DNA of 6,184 nucleotides from Prevotella sp. (GTDB lineage: Bacteria > Bacteroidota > Bacteroidia > Bacteroidales > Bacteroidaceae): contig JAJPZE010000123.1 of NCBI GenBank assembly GCA_021204565.1, positions 1 to 6,184 of the forward strand. Direction: 5' to 3'. Shown here in pieces: positions 1 to 6,184 of this stretch. The position numbers were made by a program, and so were the translations under genes. Below the pieces are notes generated by a model. The model was not told the origin of the DNA, searched no databases, and saw only the letters and a program-made list of their open reading frames with translations. Numbering within the stretch: the first letter of the stretch is position 1; the number at the start of each line of letters is the position of its first letter.

Positions 1-44
1 TAACCATCCTTGCAACCGGCTTCTGATTGTCATAGGTCGAAGGT

Positions 45-380
45 ATGGACGAGTATCTGTGAAAGAAATATCCCAAAGAAACCGTTAAGTATAAAGCCGA
101 AAGAGAAGAGCGGGAGCGGGAGAGACAGCGGAAGATAGACGAGCTGTACGGAACAAAAGGCGGGGCAAAGAACTATAAACGCACTCATCGGATATATATT
201 TTCCGCCCCGAAGAGCTCGACAACGACAACGTGATTTATGCTGTCGAATCGACCCCGACCGCACAACGCTCAAAGGCAACGGTGAACAACATCCGCTCGC
301 AAACCGGCGACACCCGTCCTGAAACACCGGAGACGCCGAAGACGGAAACGGACTCGCAACCCGTCATCTCCTTCACCTAA
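45..380 (+). pseudogene. Broken ORF for a charged hypothetical protein, interrupted by TGA at codon 6
   Basis: I do not recognise this protein. The frame opens with ATG at 45-47 (MDEYL), meets TGA at 60-62, then stays open to TAA at 378-380 and gives 105 further codons. The downstream part has coding-like composition: a Lys/Glu/Arg-rich, probably helical stretch including EREERERERQRK, then the segments DELYGTKGGAKNYKRTHRIY and FRPEELDNDNVIYAVESTPT, and a low-complexity tail with ETPETPKTET. No ATG, GTG or TTG lies between the TGA and GTG at 231, so the open part has no good start of its own. The residues either side of the stop (DEYL / KKYPKE) read smoothly, so a single nonsense change is the simplest explanation. 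A sequencing error or an annotation-free remnant are alternatives. No signal peptide or membrane segment is visible. It ends 38 nt before the putative signal-peptide codons of the next gene. Confidence 0.42.
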
Positions 381-418
381 CGAGCCTCGTCGAAGATACA
401 AATACACCAACAGAAAGG

Positions 419-478
419 ATACCTCTCAGCCTTTGCACATTACTATATATAGCGCTTTTCCCCGCGTTTTTGCCGGCT
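419..478 (+). other. In-frame signal-peptide coding segment of the GH2 gene, lying mostly before its first standard start codon
   Basis: Read in the GH2 frame, these 20 codons give IPLSLCTLLYIALFPAFLPA, directly followed by RTREVINLGTW, the start of the mature GH2 domain. A hydrophobic core of about 15 residues ending in FLPA fits a signal peptidase I site after Ala (478). The frame is open upstream to a TGA at 320-322 but contains no ATG, GTG or TTG before TTG at 470. ATA at 419-421 follows AAAGG immediately and is one base from ATG, so it is a candidate non-canonical or mutated start. The codons just upstream (Thr-Glu-Arg) could form the charged n-region if initiation is earlier still. That this segment is translated is inference. 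The hydrophobic pattern and its exact junction to the mature domain are seen directly. Confidence 0.6.
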
Positions 479-2848
479 CGGACGCGGGAAGTGATTAACC
501 TCGGCACGTGGTCGTTCTCCCGCGACGGCAACGCTTGGGAGACAGTCAGCGTGCCTCACGACGCGGCGATAGCCGGTCCGTTCGACAAGAAATGGGACCT
601 CCAGACCGTCGCCATAACGCAGAACGGCGAGACCGAAGCGACGGAGAAGTCGGGGCGGAGCGGAGCGTTGCCGTGGATTGGCGAGTTCTTTTACAAGACA
701 ACGGTTGACATCGCGGAGTTGCCGGGGTATGCTGAATTGCGCTTCGACGGGGCGATGAGCGAGCCGCGTGTGTATGTCAACGGGCGCGAGGCGGGGTATT
801 GGGCGTACGGATATAACGCCTTTCGCCTCGACGTAACAAGTCTTTTGCACGCCGGCGAGAACGAGATTAGCGTACATCTAAACAACTTGGAGGAGAGCAG
901 CCGTTGGTATCCGGGAGCAGGGTTGTACCGTCCCGTTCAGTTATTGCTTGCCAATGAGGAGCGCATAGATGATTGGGGTACGTTCGTCTCCACACAATCC
1001 GCCGACGGCGATAAGGCGACCCTCTCCGTCGAAGCGGCGGCAGTGAATATCAAGAACGACGCACGACTGTCGATTGAGATAAAGGACGCGGAGGGGCGAA
1101 CGGTGTATAGGGAGAGAGCCGCGTGCGCGACTCCGACTGTAAAAGAGAGCATAACGATTGACAACCCGCATCTGTGGTCGCCCGAGACACCTTATCTATA
1201 TACGCTTTATCTTACCCTCGCGGAAGGGAATAATGTAACCGACGAACAGGCCATGCGCTTCGGTGTGCGGACGGTAGAGGTTGATGCGGAGCACGGTTTC
1301 CGGCTTAACGGGGTTGAGCGGAAGATAAAAGGCGTGTGCTTGCATCACGACCTTGGTCCCCTCGGGGCGGCGGTGAACAAAGCCGCGCTGATACGCCAGG
1401 TGCGCATACTTAAGGATATGGGGTGCGACGCGATACGTACTTCGCACAATATGCCCTCAACCGAGCAAATGGAGGTGTACGACTCGTTGGGCATGATGGT
1501 TATGGCGGAGAGCTTTGATATGTGGCGCTATCCGAAGTGCAAGAACGGGTACGCGCGTTTCTTCGACGATTGGTGGCGGCGAGACATAACGAACCTCGTG
1601 CTCAATCATCGCAACCATCCCTCGTGTATAATGTGGAGCATCGGCAACGAGATACCCGAGCAATGGAGCGAAGAGGGCGTTCTTTTGGCGCAGGAGATAC
1701 AGTCGCTCTGCCACTCCTTAGACCCGACGCGCCCCGTAACGCAGGGCATGGACCAGGTGGCGAATGCGCTCGAGAGCGGCTTCGCGGCGGTTATGGACAT
1801 TCCCGGGCTTAACTATCGCGCACATGAATACCTTAACGCATACAACACGTTGCCGTGCGGATACATACTCGGAAGCGAGACCGCATCAACCGTAAGCTCG
1901 CGCGGAGTGTATAAATTCCCCGTTGTCTTGTCGTCTAATGCAACGTACGACGACGGGCAATGCAACGGTTACGATACGGAATATTGCTGGTGGAGCAATC
2001 TCCCGGAAGTGGATTTCGCCTTGCAGGAGGATTATCCTTGGACGATAGGGCAGTTCGTGTGGACGGGTTTTGATTATCTTGGCGAGCCCACACCATACGA
2101 CGAATATTGGCCATCGCGGAGCAGCTACTTCGGTATCTGCGACTTGGCGGGCTTGCCGAAAGACCGTTATTGGCTCTACCGTTCGGTTTGGAATAAAGAC
2201 GCACATACGGTACATCTGCTCCCGCATTGGTCGTGGTTCGGCCGCGAGGGCGAGGTAACGCCCGTGTATTGTTATACCGACGGCGTGGAGGGCGAGTTGT
2301 TTGTCAACGGGGTGTCGCAGGGCAGGGTGCGTAAGGATTTAACTCGGCACATACAGGACATCGACCCGGACAGCGTCAATGTGCAACCTATGCTCGACCG
2401 TTACCGTCTGCGTTGGAACAACGTGGTGTACTCTCCGGGCTTTATACGCGTCGTTGTATATGATGAGGACGGAAATGTTATAGGTGAGGATGCCCGTTAT
2501 ACGCCCGGCGAAGCGAAGGAGATAAGGTTCGAATGCGACAGAGAGACGGTAAACGCTGACGGGAACGACCTTTGTTATATCACTCTTTCCCTTGTTGATG
2601 AATACGGGCACGAGCTTCCCGATGCCGATGACGATATTGATGTAGAGGTTGAGGGCGCGGGCTCGTTCCGTGCGATATGTAACGGCGACGCCACGTCTCT
2701 TGAGGGCTTTACCGAGCCGCACATGCACCTATTCAGCGGCCGCCTTGTGGTTACGTTGCAGGCGGGGACGGAGAAAGGGACGCTCCGCCTTACGGCTCTC
2801 GACCGGGCGAAAGGGATAAAGGGAACATTTGACATCCCCGTTATCTAA
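470..2848 (+). CDS. Secreted glycoside hydrolase family 2 (beta-galactosidase-like) with DUF4982 and C-terminal domain
   Basis: Predicted retaining exo-glycosidase of the beta-galactosidase/glucuronidase superfamily, probably exported and active on plant or host glycans; the sugar specificity cannot be read from the sequence. Numbering is from TTG at 470 (792 residues). The N-terminal jelly-roll domain (about 5-160) has the GPFDKKWDL, EKSGRSGALPWIG and SSRWYPGAGLYRPV motifs. An immunoglobulin-like domain follows (about 165-268), then the TIM barrel (about 285-575) starting at IKGVCLHHD. The acid/base is Glu394 in SIGNE and the nucleophile is probably Glu470 in GSETAS. A DUF4982-type module (about 582-665) and a GH2 C-terminal domain-5-like module (about 685-790) complete the protein, a layout common in Bacteroidetes. 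TTG 470 is only the first accepted start: a signal peptide is encoded in frame just upstream, so true initiation is probably near 419 or earlier at a non-ATG codon, or the start has been lost. It ends 16 nt before the purF-like gene. Confidence 0.93.
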   Translation: MPARTREVINLGTWSFSRDGNAWETVSVPHDAAIAGPFDKKWDLQTVAITQNGETEATEKSGRSGALPWIGEFFYKTTVDIAELPGYAELRFDGAMSEPRVYVNGREAGYWAYGYNAFRLDVTSLLHAGENEISVHLNNLEESSRWYPGAGLYRPVQLLLANEERIDDWGTFVSTQSADGDKATLSVEAAAVNIKNDARLSIEIKDAEGRTVYRERAACATPTVKESITIDNPHLWSPETPYLYTLYLTLAEGNNVTDEQAMRFGVRTVEVDAEHGFRLNGVERKIKGVCLHHDLGPLGAAVNKAALIRQVRILKDMGCDAIRTSHNMPSTEQMEVYDSLGMMVMAESFDMWRYPKCKNGYARFFDDWWRRDITNLVLNHRNHPSCIMWSIGNEIPEQWSEEGVLLAQEIQSLCHSLDPTRPVTQGMDQVANALESGFAAVMDIPGLNYRAHEYLNAYNTLPCGYILGSETASTVSSRGVYKFPVVLSSNATYDDGQCNGYDTEYCWWSNLPEVDFALQEDYPWTIGQFVWTGFDYLGEPTPYDEYWPSRSSYFGICDLAGLPKDRYWLYRSVWNKDAHTVHLLPHWSWFGREGEVTPVYCYTDGVEGELFVNGVSQGRVRKDLTRHIQDIDPDSVNVQPMLDRYRLRWNNVVYSPGFIRVVVYDEDGNVIGEDARYTPGEAKEIRFECDRETVNADGNDLCYITLSLVDEYGHELPDADDDIDVEVEGAGSFRAICNGDATSLEGFTEPHMHLFSGRLVVTLQAGTEKGTLRLTALDRAKGIKGTFDIPVI

Positions 2849-2864
2849 TTCGTCTGATTATATA

Positions 2865-4670
2865 ATGGAGACGTTGAAGCACGAATGCGGCGTGGCGATG
2901 ATTCGCCTGCTCCGCGATGCAGATTATTACAAGCGCAAGTACGGCACCGACCGGTATGCGTTGGAGAAGCTGTACTTGATGATGGAGAAGCAACGCAACC
3001 GCGGGCAGGAGGGCGCGGGGCTGGCGTGCGTAAGTATGCTCCAACGTCCCGGGCACGAATATATGTACCGCGAGAAAGCCGAAGGACGGGACGCAATAGC
3101 CAAGATATTCGCCTCTATATACAATAAGTTGAAGACCTTCCCGGCTGATTCCGACGGCGCGTTACCCCCGTTTACGGGCGAGATGTATATGGGGCATCTC
3201 CGCTATTCAACCACCGACAGGCGCGGGCTGACCTATATCCATCCGTTTCTCAGGCGCAATAATTGGAAAGCGAAGAACCTCTGCTTGTGCGGCAACTTCA
3301 ATATGACTAATGTGGGCGAAGTGTTCGATTGCTTGCTCCGTCAGGGACAATGCCCGCGTATCTTCAGCGACGGTTATATAATGCTTGAGCTGATGGGACA
3401 CCGCCTCGACCGAGAGGTGGAGCGCAACTACAACATTGCCCGCCGTGAGGGTCTTCAGGGCGTTGATATAACGCGTTACATCGACGGGCACGTCGACATG
3501 GGCAATGTTCTCCAAACAACGATGCGGCATTTCGACGGCGGGTATGTGGTGTGCGGGCTGACCGGCAGCGGCGAGATGTTCGCCATGCGCGACCCTAACG
3601 GCATACGCCCCGCATTCTTCTACGCCTCCGACGAATTGGTTGCCGTCGCCAGCGAACGCCCCGTACTCCAAACAACATTCGACATCGCGGCGGACAATAT
3701 ACGGGAAATCAATCCCGGCGAGGCGCTATTGGTCAACCGCGCGGGCAAGGTGATGCGCCGGCAGATACTCGCGCCCGGAGAGAAAAGAGCCTGCTCGTTC
3801 GAACGTATTTACTTCTCCCGGGGCAACGATATAGACATTCACCGCGAGCGCAAGCTGCTCGGGCGCGGACTCAAAGACGACATCATACGCGCCGTCGGCG
3901 GCGACCTGGCTCACACCGTCCTCTCGTATATCCCGAACACGGCAGAGGTGGCGTATTACGGGATGCAGGAGGCGATACGCGAGGTGTTCCCCGATATTCG
4001 CACGGAGAAGGTGCTCTGGAAAGACCTTAAGCTCCGAACGTTCATCACCGAGGGGGACTCGCGCGGGCAACTTGCCGGGCATGTGTACGACATCACCGCC
4101 GGGTCGATAACGCCGGGGGAGGATTATCTCGTTGTTATAGACGACAGCATAGTGCGCGGCACGACCCTTCGCGAGAGCATTCTCGAGATACTCGACCGGC
4201 TCAAACCCAAGAAGATAGTTGTCGTCAGCTCCGCTCCGCAGATACGTTACCCGGACTTTTACGGGATCGACATGCCGCGCATAGGGGACCTGATAGCCTT
4301 TCAGGCCTGCGTCGCTTTGCTCAAAGAGACGGGACGGCAAGGCGTTCTCGCGCGCGCTTACAACGACGCAAGGGACGCATCGTCGGGACTTAAGACACCC
4401 GACGACAACATCGTTCGCGCGATATACGAGCCGTTCACGGCGCGGCAGCTAAGCGATATGATGGTGCGTCTGCTCCGCCCGAGGCATATCACGACACCCG
4501 TCGAGCTCGTCTTCCAAAGCATTGAGGGATTAAGAAAAGCCATACCCCGTCATACGGGCGACTGGTACTTCACGGGGCACTACCCCACCCCCGGCGGTAC
4601 GCGGATGCTGCTCGAAAGCTTCATCAGTTACGTTGAAGCGAACAAGGACGTATTGCTCGGCTTCATCTAA
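2865..4670 (+). CDS. purF: Amidophosphoribosyltransferase, long Bacteroidetes-type PurF homologue
   Basis: Cytoplasmic enzyme expected to make 5-phosphoribosylamine from PRPP and glutamine, the first step of purine synthesis. The product is 601 residues, longer than classical PurF (about 470-505). I chose ATG 2865 because METLKHECGVA matches the remembered start of Bacteroides homologues and A/T-rich sequence precedes it; the frame also has TTG 2829 inside the GH2 gene. The class II glutaminase domain comes first: Cys8 is the presumed nucleophile, exposed by removal of a 7-residue propeptide. Other motifs are RNRGQEGAG (44-52), GHLRYST (110-116), CGNFNMTN (from 142) and SDGYIMLE (168-175). 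The phosphoribosyltransferase domain follows, with the PRPP loop VVIDDSIVRGTT at 423-434. RTFI (391-394) is kept, but the flanking KNRY of classical enzymes is absent, and IPNTAEVAYYG (356-366) stands where E. coli has IPETS. There is no CxxC in the C-terminal third, so the Fe-S cluster of Bacillus-type PurF is unlikely. Bacteroidetes often have a second, shorter PurF, so the exact role of this one is less certain. Confidence 0.9.
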   Translation: METLKHECGVAMIRLLRDADYYKRKYGTDRYALEKLYLMMEKQRNRGQEGAGLACVSMLQRPGHEYMYREKAEGRDAIAKIFASIYNKLKTFPADSDGALPPFTGEMYMGHLRYSTTDRRGLTYIHPFLRRNNWKAKNLCLCGNFNMTNVGEVFDCLLRQGQCPRIFSDGYIMLELMGHRLDREVERNYNIARREGLQGVDITRYIDGHVDMGNVLQTTMRHFDGGYVVCGLTGSGEMFAMRDPNGIRPAFFYASDELVAVASERPVLQTTFDIAADNIREINPGEALLVNRAGKVMRRQILAPGEKRACSFERIYFSRGNDIDIHRERKLLGRGLKDDIIRAVGGDLAHTVLSYIPNTAEVAYYGMQEAIREVFPDIRTEKVLWKDLKLRTFITEGDSRGQLAGHVYDITAGSITPGEDYLVVIDDSIVRGTTLRESILEILDRLKPKKIVVVSSAPQIRYPDFYGIDMPRIGDLIAFQACVALLKETGRQGVLARAYNDARDASSGLKTPDDNIVRAIYEPFTARQLSDMMVRLLRPRHITTPVELVFQSIEGLRKAIPRHTGDWYFTGHYPTPGGTRMLLESFISYVEANKDVLLGFI

Positions 4671-4685
4671 ACACATATACAACCT

Positions 4686-4749
4686 GATAATGGACACAGC
4701 GCCTGCGGCTTATAAAACGATGTAATATTCGTAACCGGAGGAGTGGTCT
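4686..4749 (+). repeat. Decayed partial duplicate of the pyrG 5' end (copy 1)
   Basis: Two blocks match the start of pyrG just downstream. Block A (4686-4698, GATAATGGACACA) is identical to 4782-4794 and contains the pyrG ATG plus codons 2 and 3. Block B (4725-4749) matches 4801-4825 over 25 bp with two mismatches, at 4733 and 4742. In the pyrG reading both are third-position synonymous changes (GTA for GTT, GGA for GGC), so block B still spells IFVTGGVV. Between the blocks this copy has 26 nt where pyrG has 6, a 20-nt length difference that breaks the frame. Similarity stops after 4749, so only about 13 codons are represented. It is probably the remnant of a tandem duplication or of an older pyrG start. 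A regulatory role is possible but unproven. Confidence 0.8.
4690..4725 (+). other. Possible 11-codon leader ORF (MDTAPAAYKTM) ahead of pyrG
   Basis: ATG 4690 starts in a context identical to the pyrG start (GATAATGGACACA) and reads 11 codons to TAA at 4723-4725. Because its initiation region equals that of pyrG, ribosomes could plausibly start here too. It lies 96 nt upstream of the pyrG ATG, in the same frame. There is no run of regulatory codons, hairpin or T-tract that would point to classical attenuation. The likelier explanation is a by-product of the decayed duplicate. Confidence 0.25.
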
Positions 4750-4781
4750 TATATACATTCAATCATACAAATGGAATAATA

Positions 4782-4825
4782 GATAATGGACACAAGATAC
4801 ATATTCGTTACCGGAGGCGTGGTCT
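4782..4825 (+). repeat. Functional copy of the duplicated pyrG 5' segment (copy 2)
   Basis: This is the intact counterpart of the repeat at 4686-4749. It spans the pyrG initiation region and codons 1-13, with the two matching blocks at 4782-4794 and 4801-4825 separated by only 6 nt. It leads into a full-length P-loop and an uninterrupted CTP synthase frame, so this is taken as the working start. Confidence 0.8.
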
Positions 4826-6184
4826 CCTCTTTGGGCAAGGGAATAATCTCCTCGTCGATAGGCAAACTCCTTCAGGCAAGGGGCTACGACATAACCATAC
4901 AGAAGTTCGACCCGTATATAAACATCGACCCGGGCACGCTCAACCCATACGAGCACGGCGAGTGTTACGTCACCTACGACGGCATGGAGACCGACCTCGA
5001 CCTCGGCCACTACGAGCGATTCACCGGCATACACACCACCCGCGACAACTCAATTACAACCGGCAGGATATATAAGACGGTGATTGACAAGGAGCGGCGC
5101 GGCGATTACTTGGGCAAGACGATACAAGTCGTCCCGCACATAACCGACGAGATAAAACGCCGTATGACACGCGCCGCCGACCCCCACCCGTATGATTTCG
5201 TCATCACGGAAGTGGGCGGAACAATCGGCGACATAGAGAGCGCGCCGTTTATGGAGGCGATACGCCAGCTCCGTTGGGAGCTCGGACATCGCGCCGTATG
5301 CGTGCACCTCACATACGTGCCCTACCTCCGTGCCGCCGATGAGCTTAAGACCAAACCCACGCAACACTCCGTGAAGGAGATGCAGGGTATGGGCATACAG
5401 CCCGATATCCTCGTATTAAGGACGGAGCGGCACCTCTCCGACGCGATACGGCAGAAGGTCGCGTCGTTCTGTAACGTCGATCTTGAATGCGTCGTGCAGT
5501 CGGAAGACGTGCCGAGCATCTATGCCGTGCCCGTCAATATGCAACGACAAGGGCTCGACGCCGCCATACTCCGGAAGTTTCAAATACCCGTCGGCGAAAC
5601 GCCCGCAATGATCCCTTGGAACAACTTTCTCGCCAAGCAACGCGCCGCAACGCAAACGGTTAACATCGCACTCGTCGGCAAATACGACCTGCAAGACGCA
5701 TATAAGAGCATACGCGAGAGCCTCGCCATCGCCGGCATTTACAACGACAGGCGGGTGAATATGACCTTTGTCAACAGCGAACACATCACCCCCGATAACG
5801 TTGCAGACGCGCTCAAAGGGCAGGACGGCGTATTGATTTGTCCCGGCTTCGGGCAGCGCGGAACACTCGGGAAGATAGTTGCGGCGCAGTATACGCGTAC
5901 CAACGACATCCCGACTTTCGGCATCTGTCTGGGCATGCAGATGATGGTGATTGAGTTCGCGCGTAACGTTCTCGGTCTGTCAGACGCGGACAGCACGGAG
6001 ATGAACGAACAAACGGCGCATAACGTTATCGACCTCATGGAGAGCCAAAAGGACGTTACGGCAAAGGGCGGAACAATGAGGCTCGGAGCGTATCCCTGCA
6101 ACCTGAAAGACGGGAGCAAAGCGCAAACCGCGTACGGATGCAGCTCCGTCAACGAGCGGCACCGGCACAGATACGAGTTTAACA
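4786..6184 (+). CDS. pyrG: CTP synthase (partial, C-terminus beyond window)
   Basis: Cytoplasmic enzyme that converts UTP, ATP and glutamine to CTP, the last step of de novo CTP synthesis; active as a tetramer in characterised homologues. 466 complete codons are present of about 540 expected, and the frame is open at the right edge. The amidoligase domain (about 1-265) begins MDTRYIFVTGGVVSSLGKG, with P-loop Lys18. Mg-binding candidates are Asp72 in TDLDLGHYERF and Glu142 in TEVGGTIGDIES. The UTP/CTP-site motif KTKPTQHS is at 188-195. The class I glutamine amidotransferase domain (from about 285) has CPGFGQRG (352-359), the nucleophile Cys381 in GICLGMQ, GGTMRLG (428-434) and RHRHRYEFN (458-466). 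The catalytic His and Glu near residue 515 lie beyond the window. ATG 4786 aligns exactly with the E. coli N-terminus and follows A/T-rich sequence without a Shine-Dalgarno motif. It lies 115 nt after purF, behind a decayed duplicate of its own start. Confidence 0.97.
   Translation, partial: MDTRYIFVTGGVVSSLGKGIISSSIGKLLQARGYDITIQKFDPYINIDPGTLNPYEHGECYVTYDGMETDLDLGHYERFTGIHTTRDNSITTGRIYKTVIDKERRGDYLGKTIQVVPHITDEIKRRMTRAADPHPYDFVITEVGGTIGDIESAPFMEAIRQLRWELGHRAVCVHLTYVPYLRAADELKTKPTQHSVKEMQGMGIQPDILVLRTERHLSDAIRQKVASFCNVDLECVVQSEDVPSIYAVPVNMQRQGLDAAILRKFQIPVGETPAMIPWNNFLAKQRAATQTVNIALVGKYDLQDAYKSIRESLAIAGIYNDRRVNMTFVNSEHITPDNVADALKGQDGVLICPGFGQRGTLGKIVAAQYTRTNDIPTFGICLGMQMMVIEFARNVLGLSDADSTEMNEQTAHNVIDLMESQKDVTAKGGTMRLGAYPCNLKDGSKAQTAYGCSSVNERHRHRYEFN

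Noticed and set aside
2..88. Open frame from the left edge to TAA at 86-88, possibly the tail of an upstream gene
   Set aside because: Only 28 codons, with no recognisable motif. The overlapping frame at 45-380 looks more coding-like, and the other two frames stop at 1-3 and 24-26.
30..266. Minus-strand ORF of 78 residues with hydrophobic, membrane-like segments
   Set aside because: It lies opposite a Lys/Glu/Arg-rich reading frame, whose complement automatically yields Leu/Phe-rich sequence. There is no supporting context.
380..390. Inverted repeat ACGAG-C-CTCGT just after the stop of the broken ORF, as a terminator
   Set aside because: A one-base loop is not viable, the stem is short, and no T-tract follows.
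432..463. TTTG at 432-435 as a Bacteroidetes -33 element for a GH2 promoter
   Set aside because: No TAnnTTTG -7 element sits at the right distance, and the region reads well as signal-peptide codons.
2829..2864. TTG at 2829 as the purF start, overlapping the GH2 gene
   Set aside because: The 12 added residues do not resemble the family. ATG 2865 gives METLKHECGVA with the nucleophile Cys at the expected place.
3726..4340. Minus-strand ORF of 204 residues inside purF
   Set aside because: It is a long shadow frame favoured by GC-rich codon use. The plus-strand protein has full conserved motifs throughout this stretch.
4743..5075. Plus-strand ORF of 110 residues starting at GTG in the pyrG leader
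   Set aside because: It is out of frame with the unmistakable pyrG and overlaps it. It opens only because of the duplicated block.

Overview
The window looks like a piece of a GC-rich (mid-50s % by eye) Bacteroidales-type genome. The main evidence is protein content: a secreted glycoside hydrolase family 2 enzyme with the long architecture common in gut Bacteroidetes, the long (about 600 residue) PurF-like amidophosphoribosyltransferase of that phylum, and a CTP synthase with Bacteroidetes-like sequence. Translation starts are preceded by A/T-rich stretches rather than Shine-Dalgarno motifs, which also fits. ATA is unusually common as an Ile codon for such GC-rich genes. All genes are on the + strand and every intact gene that ends in the window stops with TAA. 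The lineage call is inference from remembered family sequences, not from a search.

Layout. Positions 1-380 hold no intact gene. They carry a broken, coding-like stretch (45-380) that reads as a highly charged protein with a Pro/Thr-rich tail, interrupted by TGA at 60-62. Positions 381-469 contain no ATG, but in the frame of the next gene they encode a convincing signal peptide. The GH2 gene (470-2848 from the first accepted start codon, TTG; probably starting further upstream) is followed after 16 nt by the purF-like gene (2865-4670). A 115-nt gap (4671-4785) follows, then pyrG (4786 onward), which runs off the right edge after 466 of roughly 540 expected residues.

How the genes relate. The purF-like and pyrG products are cytoplasmic glutamine-dependent nucleotide enzymes: PRPP to phosphoribosylamine (purine entry) and UTP to CTP. 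They make sense as neighbours. The GH2 enzyme is predicted to be exported and to act on glycans. Its tight spacing to purF suggests co-transcription but no obvious shared pathway.

Most interesting: the gap before pyrG contains a decayed partial duplicate of the pyrG start region. It has the first three codons, then after a short interruption the P-loop codons (IFVTGGVV), with only two differences in 25 bp, both synonymous. Also notable are the GH2 gene without a standard start codon in front of its signal peptide and the nonsense-interrupted ORF at the left end. I found no RNA gene, CRISPR array, insertion sequence or convincing terminator. I cannot claim a new system here.
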